This document shows, in pieces, positions 21,601 to 36,600 of a DNA stretch of 64,000 nucleotides. The position numbers and the translations under genes are program-made. The notes under the pieces are model-generated. The model was not told the origin of the DNA. It did not search any database and saw nothing but the letters and a program-made list of their open reading frames with translations. How positions within the stretch are numbered: position 1 is the stretch's first letter; each line of letters opens with the position of its first letter. Source of the stretch: Diploscapter coronatus (taxonomy: Eukaryota; Nematoda; Chromadorea; Rhabditida; Rhabditidae); contig OZ038422.1 in the NCBI GenBank assembly GCA_964036155.1, positions 78,763,201 through 78,827,200 of the forward strand. Direction: 5' to 3'.

Positions 21601-24600
21601 GTGAACGATAAACGGGGAAGCGAGGCTCTGCAGGCCGGGAGAGGGCTGCACGAACAGGCACATCGCACACAGCCATCGTGAACGCCAAATAGAGTTCTAA
21701 AAGATGGAATTTTATCCAACAGCATTTTTATCGTGACACTTGGTAGACGTAGGATGAGATACTGTAGTTTCATGGAAATTGAAGAAAATCATGAGGAAGT
21801 AGAGGATCTTGCAAAGACTTGACCTCTTCTGAACCGCTCATTCAAATGTGGAGGTGGTAATGGCAAAATAGAAATTTTGCAGTTGGAGATTTAAAAAATG
21901 CAAATCTTTGAAAAAGAATAGATGTATGCTAATGCTTCAATTTTCAGATAACGACATTGCCATCGTACAATCACTCGATCACAGTGCAGACGGAATCGCA
22001 AGCCGAGTTGCGCAAAGTGCTCAGGAAGGAGGAACGCAAAGCCAAGAAGGAACTCAAACAGTAAGGCTTTGTTCTAATTCTTCATCTTTCAACAGACTTA
22101 GGCATAGCTTCAACCAAATATCCCGGTGATTTTTCCTTTCTTTTGCGAACTTCCTACCTTTTATCCTTTCACCTACCGAAACTCGGTTTAGGTTTACTTT
22201 TTACAAATTTTTAAAACCGCTCTTTTCATTCTTCTTTCACTTCCAAAAAAGATGAATTTGCAGAGTCCAAAACAACCTAACTGAAGAGGAAAAGGCTGAG
22301 TTCGAGCAGGTCCAACGCGATATCATTCGGCAGAGGTTTTGGATTTCAATCTTGGGAAAAGTAACTTGAAAAATTTCAGGCAACTGGAAATCGAAGCCCT
22401 GAAATATGCTCCGAAACAGGTTGACTTTAAAATGATTTTTCTCGAGTACGTGAGCTCTTTCAGGATTCTGCTCGAAACGTGAAGAATTACCCGTACGTCT
22501 TCGATGCAAGCATTCAGGGCAAGCAGACGTTCCTCGCCATCAATGGAGTCAAGGTGAGTTTTTAGGAAATGAGAATTGTAGAAAGGGAAAATTGGAAAAT
22601 ACTGATTTATATATATATGAGACGTTATTCGTAAAAATCGAGTTTTTCATAGAGGGGGGTGGTACCCAAGAAGTTGACCCTCAAATTTCGAGTTAATTTT
22701 TCGTCCCTGGGGGTTTTCGACTACGCTGATGACGAATATGACGGTTAAAACCCGATCCGACCACTTGTTCCGTATGTTCCGGAAGGTCCGCATACGGTAG
22801 TTCCGAAAAATTCTATTTTCGTTATTCGGCATGGGAAAAATTCAAGTTTAGTATCAAAATGATCGCAGAGACCAGCTGAGCATGATTCTGAAAAGATCTC
22901 GTCGAAATGACACCGAATAAGGAAGTTATGATGAACATAGTGAAACATATGGAAAATGTCATATCGATTTTTCGCTTCTTTTAATTTTTAATTTTTTTAA
23001 AAGTACCAGATTCCATGAGTTATTTATACTGGGAAGTAGCCCAGGTCTTCTAGTTTCTGAAAAACTTGACCGTTTCTCTATAGACTGCCCGCTAGAGGAG
23101 AAATTTGACTTCTTCAAAGAGTTTTCATGGCTCACTTTTGCCTAGTTTGATTTCAAAAATTCATAACTCCCATAATTCTAAGCCAAATTCGATAATTCTT
23201 TTTTTATTTGATTAAGATGAATATCTAGTTTATCAAACACCAAAAAGAGAATTTTTTTGAATATCGATTTCTGCAGAAATGCGCACTTTTCACGTATTGA
23301 TTGCGTACTTTTAGACTCGTACTGCGTTTACGCGTAAATGACGTCGGAAAAATTCGTACTTCCAGTATGTTGCGTAGATGGACATGGTGAACAAATTTGT
23401 TCCAGGATCGATCTCGAATTCGCATTGATATGAGCTCTAGAATTTTTTGAAGTTCAACGACTAATTATTGCAAAGTGCCTTTAGGGCAGTAAATTTCAAA
23501 AATTCATATCTTCCTGTGTGTGCACATTCTAGAATAAGTTCTGGATACAAGTTGTTCAACTTGAAGAGCTCTACAAGATTTCATGGAAAACTCCGACGTT
23601 AACTCACATTACACTTGTAAATACAGTACGGGTATATAGGGTAACTTAGGCTAATTTCTCCCGCCAAAATTAATTTCTAAAAATTTTCTTTATACTTAGA
23701 ATTTATTCTCCTACTCAAGATCTACAAAATAAAAAAATAATCATGAAATTTTGTCAGAAATATAGAAAAATACAATTTTTGAAAATAACGTATAAAAGGA
23801 CATTATGCTGAATTTGATTGTCGCACTTCAAAAAATTCTAGAGCTCATACGAATGTGAATCCGAGGTCGATTTTGGAATAAAGTTGTTCACCATATCCAT
23901 CTACGCAACATACTGGAAGGACGAATTTTTCCAACGTCATTTACGCGTAAACACAGTACATGATAAAAAGTACGCAATCAAGACGCGAAAAGTGCATATT
24001 TCTGCAAAAATCGGTATTCAAAAAAAATTCTTATTTTATTGCCTAATAATCTATGGATTAAATGCTGTTCAATAAAAAAGAATTATAAAATTTAGTTGAG
24101 AATCGTGGAAGTTATGAATTTTTAAAGTCAAATTAGCCAAAAATGAGTCATGACAACTCTTCGAAGAAGTGACATTTCTTCGCTAGCGGGCAGTCTATAG
24201 GAAGAAGGCCAAGTGTTTCAGAAACTAGAAGACCTGGACTACTTCCCAGTATAAATAACTCATGGAATCTGGTACTTTTAAAAAATATAAAATTAAAAGA
24301 AATGAAAAATCGATATGACGTTTTCCATATGTTTCACTATGTTAATCGTAACTTCCTTATTCAGTGTCATTTCTACAAGATCTTTTCAGAATCATGCTCA
24401 GCTGATCTCTGCGAGCACTTTAATACCAAATTTGAATTTTTCCCATGCCGAATAACGAAAATGGAATTTTTCGAAACTACCGGATGCGGACCTTCCGGAA
24501 CATACGGAACAAGTGGTCGGATCGGGTTTTAACCGTCATATTCGTCATCAGCGTAGTCGAAAACCCCCAGGGACGAAAAATTAACTCGAAATTTGAGGGT

Positions 24601-27600
24601 CAACTTCTTGGGTACCACCCCATACTCGATTTTTATAAATAACGTCTCATATAATTTTCTCGTCTTCGCGAAATATGATTTTTTTTTCAAAATGAAAATG
24701 GAATCACTAATTTCGTGCAATAACAATAAACTACTAGCAAGAATAATTTTATCTAGCTTTTTTTTTTTTTTTTATAAAATTTGTAAAACGTAAAATAGAA
24801 AATGTCATTTTTTCTAAATGCAATAACTATTCCGTTTTCAGTACATTCTGCCTGAGGGCACAGTGCGGGAATCGTACAAAACGCACGAAGAAGTTCTCGT
24901 TCCGCCTTCTGAAAGCAAGGGCGTCACTGACATCGAGCACGTCTATGTCAAGAATATGGATGAGGTTAGCTAGTTTTTCATTTTTGAGATATGGTTTACG
25001 CAAAATATTTTCTTACCACTATTGTCCTTCTTACATTTTCAACATTGGGCCCACCTAATTTTAGCCTTAAGTTTCTTTATTTTAGATCGGTCAGCTCGGT
25101 TTCCAAGGCATCGAAAAGCTGAACGTGATTCAGTCGATCGTGTTCGAAAAGGCCTACAAAACAAGGGAGAATCTGCTCATTTGTGCACCAACTGGAGCTG
25201 GTAATTTTCATTTTTTGTGGAAAATATTTTTCTTGTTAAGGAAAGACGAACATCGCGATGCTAACGATTCTGAACACGATCCACGAACATCGATACTCCA
25301 ATGGACAGATCGCTAAGGACGATTTTAAGGTACTCAAAATTTTATCTCTTTAGATTTATAGGGAAAATTAATCGGGTTAGGAGTCTCATCATTTATAAAA
25401 TTTTATTGAAAGTCACATTTCAGTATTTTTGAAATTATTTTTTAAAGCATAATTGAATTTAAATTAACATTTTATTCTGAAAAGATGCAAAAAGTATCAC
25501 TTTTCTGAAATTTACATTTGAAATTGTGCAATTTTAGATTCTTGATTTCAGATAATTTACATCGCCCCAATGAAAGCCCTGGCCACGGAAATGACGGAGA
25601 ATTTCGGAAAGCGGCTCGAACCGCTCGGACTGAAGGTCCGCGAACTGACTGGAGACACGGTCTTGTCCAGGAAGGAAATAGAAGAAACCCAGGTTATTCT
25701 CGGGCTTATTATTATCATTTTTTTTATTTTTGAAACCCAAAGTCATTTTACTACCTTCAATATTTTACGAAGTTGACAGAGAATATGTAAAAGTTTTGAA
25801 ACGTATCCACTTTTTTAACTTTTTGATTGAATGAAATTCTCGTGGATTATGCCAGACTTCGAAATTGATGATCGAATTTTTCCTAGTGATAAAATTTTCA
25901 GATGCTGATTCTGACACCGGAAAAATGGGACGTCGTGACGCGAAAGGCCACTCCTGACACTGCACTCACTTCGCTTGTCCGACTGCTCATTATCGATGAG
26001 GTTGATTTTTTCCTGAAATCTTTTGCTGAAAAGATGAATCTTTCAGGTCCACCTGCTGCACGACGATAGGGGACCGGTCATTGAAACGATCGTGGCTAGA
26101 ACTCTGAGACAGGTTGGAGAATTCAATTTATGAATTTTCAAAATAAGTTTCAAAACCTGTATTTATTCGAAAATCACTGGTGATTCAATTCGTCTATTAG
26201 CGGGAAGCAATTATAAGAAGAAAAATGAATATTTCATTTGTGAAGTTTTTTTTTCTAGATTACAGTAGTTGAAATTAAATTTATTCCAGGTCGAGATCTC
26301 GCAATCCCCGATTCGAATCGTGGGTCTCTCGGCGACTCTGCCCAACTACGTGGACGTGGCGAATTTCCTCCGAGTCAACCCAGAGAAGGGCCTCTTCTAT
26401 TTCGATGGACGGTTCAGACCCGTTCCGCTCACTCAAAAGTAAGCACTTCATAGATGTTACTTTTGAAACAAATACTTGATGTTTGATGAGATTCTAAGAT
26501 TACACATTTTAACCTTCCATTTTAATTGTTTCTATTCATAAAAAAGAAACCTTTCAAATCTTGATAATGTGCATGCACGCTTCATCATCGATACGGAGTT
26601 TTTTGGCAGATAACAGTAACTTGAAACATACTATTTTTGCCGTTATAATAAGTTTCAAAAAATTAATATATTCAAAATTCTACGGCGTTCCTAATGCGTT
26701 TGTGCTGAATAAAAAATAGGTAGTTCTAAATTGCAATAACCACATTTCAGATTCATCGGTTGCCGCAGTCAGTCGGGCGTGCGCGACATGCAGACGACGA
26801 TGGACGAGGTCTGTTACGATCAGGTCATCGACTTCGTCAAACGGGGACATCAAGTCTTGGTAAGCTTTACTTCCTTTCATCTTTGATTTATAGTGAATCT
26901 TTTTTAAAAGTCAAAAAGCCATCATTTCGTGGTGTTATGGTAAAGCTGTTATTTCCTTTTTGGCGTTTCCAAAACATCTTTTTTCGTAAATTTTATTGAA
27001 ATACCGAATGATTTTTGAGAATAATATTCAGAGTCTCATTTTGAAAGTGAGAATTTTCCAGGTGTTCGTCCACACCCGAAACGGCACAGCCAGATTGGCG
27101 CAGGCATTCAAGGACATGGCTGCTAAATTGGTGAGATTACTGTATTCTCAAGGATTTTAAAATTCGAATTTTAGGGCCAATTGGAGATTTTCCTGCCACG
27201 AGCTGCAGCCGATAAGACGAGGGCTTACACGGAGTCTCAGAAAAAGGTGAACTGATAATTCTAATGAGAAAGAAAAACTCCCATCATTGATAATCCAAGT
27301 ACCATCATTGAATGCATTATTCAGTGATGAGAAGTCAATTTTGCATTTGCGTGATTTTTGAAACATGCAAAGATAATGAAATTGTAGATGAACACGTGCC
27401 GTAGCAAGCAGTTGGTGGAATTTTTCCGTCTCGGATTCGGCATTCACCACGCGGGACTCGTCCGCCACGACAGGATCCTCATGGAGAAGGTCTTCTCGGC
27501 TGGACATATCAATGTGAGTCAAATCATCGCTTTTACTTGTATTTCACAAATTGGTTGAATTTCTGCTCTGCAAACCCCTTTATGGTTGCCAAGCGTTGGT

Positions 27601-30600
27601 AAAAGTTGGGAAAAGTAAAAATAAAGTAGTCTATTCCATACTCTTTGGCAGCGTGTGAATGTCAAGCGAAATTACGCGTAAATTTTTGACACTCTTGACA
27701 CTGCATGCCAACAGTTTACATGTGAAGTCACGACATTGATAAGATGTCAAAATATGAACGTACCCTCAAGCAGTTATGTTATTCCACTAAGTTCATTTCA
27801 AGTTGTTATTTTGTCAATTCTCCGTATATCGAAAAGAAACTTCATTTACGAGTTTTAAACATTTTAGGTATTTTCTGAAATCTACATAACTCCAATTCAG
27901 GTTCTGTTTTGTACGGCGACACTCGCTTGGGGCGTTAACTTGCCCGCTCACGCGGTCGTTATCCGGGTAAGCTATTTTATTCGTGATCTTTGCAAGTTTT
28001 GATATTTCAGGGAACAGACATTTTCGATGCAGAAAAGGGCGCATTCACGGACCTGGGAGTTTTGGACGTGCAACAGATTTTCGGACGCGCTGGACGACCG
28101 CAGTTTGAGACTGAAGGACATGGTACGTTTCAGAAAAAGGTTTAATAAAAATGAATTCTTTGCGAGTATTGTTTTTATGTTTTCAAGGATAAATTAGATT
28201 TTGAGATTGTGGCATAGTTAGACGAGAGTTCTTGAAAGAGGCAAACTTTATGAGAAGACATTTTCTAAGGAAGAGAGAGTTCATTAAGCCATGCAGTTCT
28301 TGCAGAATTTTATTTTTTTTCAAGACTTATATTTCCTTCCAATCTCAGGTATCATCATCACATCGAGCTCGAAGTTGGACAAGTACCTGGGAATGCTCAC
28401 GAGGCAGAATCCCATCGAGAGTAACTTCTTCAAGAAAATCCACGACAATCTGAATGCAGAGATTTCGTTGGGTTTGTTTTTTTTCGTTTTAGATTTTTAC
28501 TTTTACTTGTATCACATTGCTCTTTACCATTTGCCTTTCGTAATTTGGAAGGTTTGAAACCTAGCCGTTGAATTTTTCAAGTTTGATCTTCTTATTTAAC
28601 AATGACACTAGTAAAATTCATCGGGAATATATAAAATAATAAAAATGAACAATATTTTGAAACGTCGTGGAACGATTTATCTTAACTTCAGGCACCGTGA
28701 CGAACATCGATGAAGCGGTGAATTGGCTGAGGTATACCTATTACTACACGAGGGCCACGCTCAATCCAATGGCCTATGGACTGAATCATGTTATTTTGCA
28801 GGTACAGTACTTGAAAGGATACTGTAAATAAAAAAAGACTAATTACGGACTGTAGGAAAAATTGAGAAATGATACTCTTTCATAGAGTATTTTTTTTTTT
28901 AAATTCTTTGAACCTAAATAATGAATGGTTGTTTCAGAAAGACCCCCAATTGCGCAGCCACCTCACAGAAATGCTCGCGAAAGTCGCGGTCGACCTGGAC
29001 AAGAACAAAATGATCCGATACAATGCACCGTAAGGTTTTTGAAATATCTGACATGGTTTCAAGTGTTTTTTTTCGAATTATATTACCTGAAATTATCATA
29101 TTTGTCACTGAAACCGTTGTACTCACATAATAATTTGAGTTTTTCAAAGAATATCAATCCATTTTCAAAAATTAATGTAGAGAATGCTGCAAATATGTTT
29201 CTTGCATATCTGTTATTCGCTATTAAGGTTTGATAATAATATCTTTTGGCCTGGTCAATGAAGCAGAACTTGCAAAACAAAAGTAAATTTCAGATTGGGA
29301 CACGTCTACTCGACGGATTTGGGACGGATTGCGTCGAATTTCTACGTTTCCTACGAAACTGTCGAGTTGTTGAACGATGCCAGTAAGTTCTCTCACTTTT
29401 ATATTCAAAAGCCATTTATTTTGAACAAATATCATGGCGTTTTCGAAGAAAAACTTTAAAATGTTTCTTCTAAATAAATGGGCGATAGCTTTCAAAGTTC
29501 GCATCGATTATTTGCAGTCGCCTCTGCCCAAGGCGGCCTGCCCGTCGCTCTGACCGAGTACATGCCAGATGACATGGTTTTGGCGCTCATTTCGATGGCT
29601 ACGGAGTTCAGTCAGTTGAAGGCAAGATTAAGAAAAACTCCGAATCTCTAAAAGTCGATTTTATTTTAGGTCCGAGAAGACGAGTGTCTTGATTTGGAAG
29701 AGCTGGTTGCCTGCGGCTGCATGCTGCCGATTCGAGGTGGGGGACTCGCGAGCGTTCCTGGAAAGGTCAACGTTCTCATGCAGGTAATATTATAATTAAA
29801 TCTTTTCCTTAGTACTCGAAAGACGTAGCATTCCTAAATTTGATTTTGTTATTTTTATGAAGTTTGAAACTTATGTAAGCTTTCCTATAATGCAATAATT
29901 AAGGCCTACATTTCCCGAACGTTTATTCGCAGTTTCACCCTGTCGTCAGAATCGCTGTACGTCCAACAGAACGCTGGCAGACTCTGTCGAGCGATTTTTG
30001 AAATGGTAAATCGCCAACGCTCGATTCGTCTGTTTTTGACGTGTACAAATTAAGGTTCTTCGAAGCGGATGGGCGCACGCGACGATTTCGTTCCTGACCA
30101 TGGCCAAATGCATCGAGAAGAGGCTCTGGCCCAATCAGTGCTGCTTGAGGTGAACTGCTCATGCTTATCAAAATTTAGCAGAACTTTCTATGTTGGGCAA
30201 AATTTAGAGAAGAAAATCTTCTATTCAAAAATTGTTCTATTCATTTCTTGAATTATTGTTTTTTTTTCAACTGACTTTCCAGACAATTGTTGGAGTACGG
30301 CTACGTGCAGCTGAGTTGGATCGAGAAAATCGAGCAGCGCAAACTGACCGACACGAAACTCATGGACTTGACTGATAAGGAGATTGGTAAGTCGAGAAAA
30401 GGGTCTTTTTTGAAAACGAATGAATTTTCAGGCTATATGCTGAGTTGTGATGGCAGGAAGGTCTTCGACGCGCTGAGAATGATCCCGAAATTAGAGGTCG
30501 CCGCAACAATTAAACCCATTACATAGTGAGTTTTTATTCGGGAAATTTGAAAATATACGATTATGAATGAACACTAGCGCAATGTCCTCCAATTTTGCTT

Positions 30601-33600
30601 TAGTTATAATTTCTTTTTGAAACATGTTAGTCCTATCGAACAATAAGTGAAATTTTTAATTTAAAAAACTGAACATCCTACCACAAAAATCATTTGATTT
30701 CTTTTGCACTAACTTATCTAGATATTTTGGAACATATTTAAAGTACCAAGAAAAATTTTATTATGAATTTTGAGCACGATTGTGCAAGTGGAAGCCCAGC
30801 TGACTCCGACCTTCACGTGGAACGACCGAGTTCTGGGCAAGGGGGGAGCACAGGCATTCTGGATCACCATCGAGAATATAGATGAAAATCGAATCATCCA
30901 CCACGAACGGCTCTCGCTCAACAAGAAGAAGGTTAGTCTTCATTGCCAATTTTATTATTCTTCAAAGAATTTTAAGCGATTTTTTTTTTTATATAAGTTT
31001 CGTGATTTATTAAAATTAACTCTTTTCGAAAGTCATTGTTAGAAAAAATGTCGGCGGATGTAGATTATTAATATCTTTCAATTTTCAATGGACTCGATGT
31101 GTTTCACAATTATCTGAAATTGATCATTTTCTCAAACTTGCATTTCATATGTTAGGTTGATAATTTATTTTAAAAAAAATAAATTTTCAGATCGTGAAGA
31201 AAGAGACGCAGTATCTGACGTTCACGATTCCCGTCCGCGACAGGGAACTGACGAATCGATTCCAGCTCAGGGTTGCCTCTGATTTCTTCTTCATCGACGA
31301 CACTGTCTATCCGCTCTCTCTGCACGACTGCATCATGCCCAAATCCTTCAAGGCTCACACTGGTCAGATTTTTCTTATCTCTTTTTGTTATTTTCAAGAT
31401 TTTTTCCCTATTTTCACTAGTTCTATCAGTGAGAAGAATTTCATTGCGAATAATCTTATAGATTGGAATTTTAAAAATCTTGATATGTTAAGTTGCTATC
31501 TAGATTCAAGTAAAAATGTTCGACAAGATTTTCGCTAAAAGAGCACCAAAAAACCTGAAAAGATTTAAATTTGTTGATTATCTTCCAGATCTGCTTCCCC
31601 TTCAGCCACTGCCGATTTCGACGCTCAAAAATCCCGCCTTTGAATCTCTCTACAGCTTTCCGTTTTTCAACCCTATCCAAACTCAGGTAAAAATCAACTT
31701 TGGTAAAGAAAATGAGCGTTGTCTTTAGATTTTCCATACGCTCTACAAAACGGACGAGAGTGCGCTGGTCGGCGCCCCGACCGGATCGGGAAAAACGCTC
31801 TGTGCGGAACTCACCATTTACAGACTCCTGCAGGAGCATCGTAATATGAAGGTGAGGAGATTTGAAGTTTTGAGAAATGCAATCAAAAGATCGAATTCCG
31901 AAAAATGTTACTCCGAATGAATCTATTGGGAAACATAGCTCACCTTACCTTTCCAAAATGATCAAAACTTCTTCATTCGAATATCGAATTTTTAGTTATA
32001 TAGATTACTCGAGCAAATCTTAGAAACTTTCTCTATTATCTTCTATATATATAACTATTCTGAAAAAGAATGTTTCATAACAGTGTTTCAGTGCGTCTAC
32101 ATCGCTCCTCTAAAAGCGTTGGTCCGCGAGCGAGTTCTGGATTGGAAGGAGAAGTTCAGCAAAATCGGAATCAAGTATTTTTTTCTTGAAAATTTGATCT
32201 TATCTCGGATTTTTGAGAGTGATCGAAGTGTCTGGCGATTACACACCCGACATGAACACTTTGAATGCGTCGACAATTCTTGTCACAACTCCTGAAAAGT
32301 GGGATGGAATTACGAGGTTCGAAAATTTTACGTTTTTTTTCCAATGTTCATTGAAAACGTTTGGCGAAAATGTATGTGAGTTTTCATAAAATTATGGCAA
32401 AGCTAACGAATCTTGAATTATCACATTCTTAAAGTTTGAAAAATCGGCTAAATTATGCTTGATCCAGAAGTCAGTTATGAAGTTTCTGTCTTTCTTTATT
32501 CCTTCTAGCAGTCTAAACGCACAATAATCAATCTATCAATTCCTGAGTTTTCAGAAGTTGGTCGACCCGTGAATACGTGCGACAAGTTGGTCTGATCGTG
32601 CTGGACGAAATCCACCTGCTCGGAGTCGAAAGGGGCGCTGTGCTCGAGGCCATCATTACTAGGTGATTTTTAGATATGTTTCAAATAATAAGTAAAATCT
32701 TTGGAAAAATAAAAATTAAAAAAAAAAAAAACTAAAAGTTGTATGAAGATTCATGATGGGGAATTTTATTTTGACTGACATGTTTCGAAATTTCTATTAG
32801 AATCTCTATTTTATGGATTTACGATCTAGTATCATAATATAGGAAATCACTAATATTCGCGAAATTTTTGCCAATTGCTAAAGTGCGCGTGGGGTTTGTC
32901 TTTGCCTGCCAAACCCCCTATTCCCTCGTTTCTTTAGCCTATAAAAAAAAATCGTAGCACTAAATAATATATTTTTAAAATGCTACTACTTATTCAGATT
33001 GAAGCTCCTCACGAAACGGACCTGTTTCCGGGAAACGCCCGTCCGACTTGTGGGTCTGTCGACGGCACTCGCGAATGCGGGAGACGTGGGGGAATGGCTG
33101 GGGATCAAGGATGTCAGTGAATTGCCACGATTATTGCCGGCCATTTCGAAAAAGAAAAAGAATCTCGACTTTTGGCAGGACCGAAATAACGCAACAAAGT
33201 TCCTTCTTACAATTAGCCAAATCTGACTTCTACCTATCCAATGGGGGGCTGCTGTTGCTAGGCCACGCTATTTCAAGTCTTTTGTTTGTTAGAAAGTTTT
33301 GCCATTTCTGAATCTCAACCCCACTATCAGGAGAGTTAATTGACTAATTATTTTTCTTAAGGAAGGTCTGTTCAACTTTCGTCCATCAGTGCGTCCAGTG
33401 CCTATCGAAGTTCACATCAAGGGCTTCCCCGGTCAGCATTACTGTCCGAGGATGGCGCTCATGAACAAACCTGCTTTCAAAGGTAGAAATCTAGGAAAGC
33501 TTATCCTAAAATTTGAAATTATTAACTTTTTTTTTTTTGAAACATACAAAAAGATTATTTCGGAATTGCAGATATTCTGACTTACTCGCCAACCAAGCCA

Positions 33601-36600
33601 GTGCTAGTGTTCGTCGCTTCGAGGAGACAGACTCGACTCACCGCGATGGCCTTCGTCAGTCACCTCGTCGCTGAGGACAATCCACGGTGAGTGATAAGTT
33701 CAAGAACTCATCAAACTCATTTCCTAAATTCCTTTGGGAACTGTTAATTGTTTGTCTTAAAAATCATTCAAATTTCTGAATGCGTTTCAAAGAAATGTAA
33801 TTAGAATATCGAGCTGAAAGTAATAGTGGGAAATGAGTTTTAAGATTGAAAAAAGTCTTTATCTAAACCCACATGCGTTTTTTTTTATTATAAATTTCAT
33901 CTCTATCGTAAATTCCAATTCATAAGGTATCCGTCGATCCATCTAATACACACAACCTGGAATACAAAGGAAAACTTTTCATCTTTCATTTTTACTTTTG
34001 TAGATTTGTAGATTTCATACATACGGTAATATAGATTTTCACATAAAATCCAGTTTTATCCGAAAATTCTTGCTGCAGTAATCCTCGAAAATATTTAGAC
34101 AATGGCTGCACATGGAGATGGACGAACTGAACACCCTACTTGCATCTGTGAAGGACGAGAACCTCAAACTCGTTCTGCCCTTCGGCATCGGAATGCACCA
34201 CGCTGGCCTCTCTGCTCACGAACGAGCTGTCGTCGAACAGGTCCGAATTTTCTCTTGTAAATCATTAGAAATGCGTAGGTTTCAAATGACCAGTATTTGC
34301 TATTCAGATACTTCGCTTATTTCTTACCATATCACGGAAAGATATTTTTGACCTATCATGATTTATAAGAAAATTGATCAAATAATGAATTTTTTATTTG
34401 TTTGCTAAGAAAAATAATATTTCATTACTTCATTATTTCTGCGAAGTTTTCCAAGTGTATTAGTGAAGTTAATATCTGACGAGTAAATGAAAATGTTCAG
34501 TTGTTCCTGGAGAAGAAGATCCAAATCTTGATTGCAACTGCAACCCTGGCCTGGGGCATAAACATGCCCGCCCACCTCGTCATCGTCAAAGGCACCGAGT
34601 ACTACGACGGAAAGACTTGCAGCTATGTCGATTTTCCCGTCACTGGTGAGTTTATTCGGCTTTTAATTTATGTTTAAGCGTACCAAAATCAAATTCAAGA
34701 TTTACTGATCATTTTATGATTTTATTGAAATATATTTTCATTTTTTATAGAAATATTATTATTATTCCGATCGTAATCAGCTACACAATGTTCTTCAATC
34801 TTGCTTTGATTATTCATTACTCTTTTCGATGTCTATTCTTGGTTCTTTTGAAAAGGCTATTTTTTAACATGCTCACGCTCTTGGATCAAAGTATTGTTAT
34901 CATTTTTACAAGAACATTTCTGATTTATCTGCAATTTACATTTTCATTTTTCTCAGCATATTTCTTCAGACGTTTTGCAAATGATGGGTCGCGCAGGTCG
35001 TCCCCAATTCGACACTTCTGCCGTGGCGATAATCTACGTGCAGGACGTCAAGAAGGTCTTCTACAAGCAGTTCCTTTACGAGCCTTTCCCTGTTGAATCC
35101 AGGTAATTCGTCAATCAGGTTCTAACTCAAACTATAGATGAAGGTCCTATTTTCCACTTTTGTTTGATGCCATACTCCATATTTCTAGCTTTAACTTCGA
35201 CCACAACGCCCTTTATTTAGTGACCACAGAACTAATTGACTTTTACAGCCTGCAACCAGCTCTGGCCAACCACGTGAACGCAGAAATCTGTTCTGGAATG
35301 ATTCGAAGTCGACAACAAGTCATCGAGTACATTTCTGGAACGTACTTCTACAGGCGACTGTTTGCTAATCCTTGGTAAGGTTTATCGGTTTTGAAAATTA
35401 TCACTCATAACAGTCGCATCGATAAATGGAACATTCATTAAACTATATTCATTCATTGAAACATAGCTAGAAAATTTGCAAATATTCAACATTTTGAAAA
35501 ATCTGTCTTCAGTGTGATATGCTAAACTTTATCCGACGAAATTAGATCATTCTTATGCCTAAAATCGACTACTTGCATAACGATTTTTATATATCTATCA
35601 GTTGAAACTTACTTTCAGAAAACCTTAAATTTTGTACTTACTTTTCAGTTATTATGGACTGTACGATACTTCTGACGAATCAATGCTGCGTTTCCTATCG
35701 GGAATTATCGATTCTGTCGTTCAGGAACTCGTCACTTCCGACTGTATCGTCGTCAATGATGAGGTGGATTTTTTTTTACATATTTTTTTTTGCCAATTTC
35801 AGCTTTTTTTTATCTACAATAGCTGGCAAAAGTTTGGAATATTCCGAAAAAGTTCAATAACTAGTGAAAGAATGGACGAATCGAGTTGCCCTTTGGCATA
35901 CCAATACCTCTGGTGATAGGCAATAATTCTGTAGAAAAAATCCGTAGATATTATGATTACGTTTAAAAACCGAGCAATTTTACCATTTTCAAAGGGACAA
36001 AAGTTTGGAATATTTTGCATAGTGGTTATAAAAGACCTGCTATACGGGTGACACCCGAAGGTATCGGGTCCAAAAATTTATCACGAGTTCCCATGGATAT
36101 GTACTTAATATCTGCCAAGTTTCATCATTACTGCATTCAAGATTATGAAATTAATGAATTTTCTTCGAAGAACGTCCTTAACTATAGAAAATAGCAGTAA
36201 TTGACGTGTTGTCATCTGAAGATGTGATGTCATGGAGCACCAGATGAAGTAATCGATAAAAACGCTACGGGAATGAATTCCCTGATATTTTCTGCGTATT
36301 TAGCTTAGAGATTTATAAGGGTATAAAAATAACCTGAAAAGTGTCAGAAGGATGAAATAGTTTTCCATTGAAATTAGCCCTTTTCCTATATAAATTTGGA
36401 ATATTTTGCAAAAATATTATTCAACCATGTATAACTTTTTGATAGGAGGCGATCGAGAAGTGAATATTAAAGTAAAATACGCAGAAAATATCAGAGAATC
36501 CATTCAAGTAACCCTTTTCTCGATTGCTTCATCTGGTACCTCATGGCGTCACGTCTTCTGATGACAACACGCCAATTACTGCTATTTTCTATAGTTAAGA

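Noticed and set aside
22647..22948. Paired ORFs MPNNEN... and MFHYVH... in both arms of foldback 1
   Set aside because: They occur twice because the arms are inverted copies. No transposase signature, and arm divergence does not clearly spare the reading frame.
29923..30171. Minus-strand ORFs opposite ascc3 exons 28-29
   Set aside because: They are shadows of highly conserved coding exons and contain no gene signals.
34716..35096. 126-codon plus-strand ORF with hydrophobic stretch
   Set aside because: It is ascc3 intron 43 running into exon 44 in the wrong frame.
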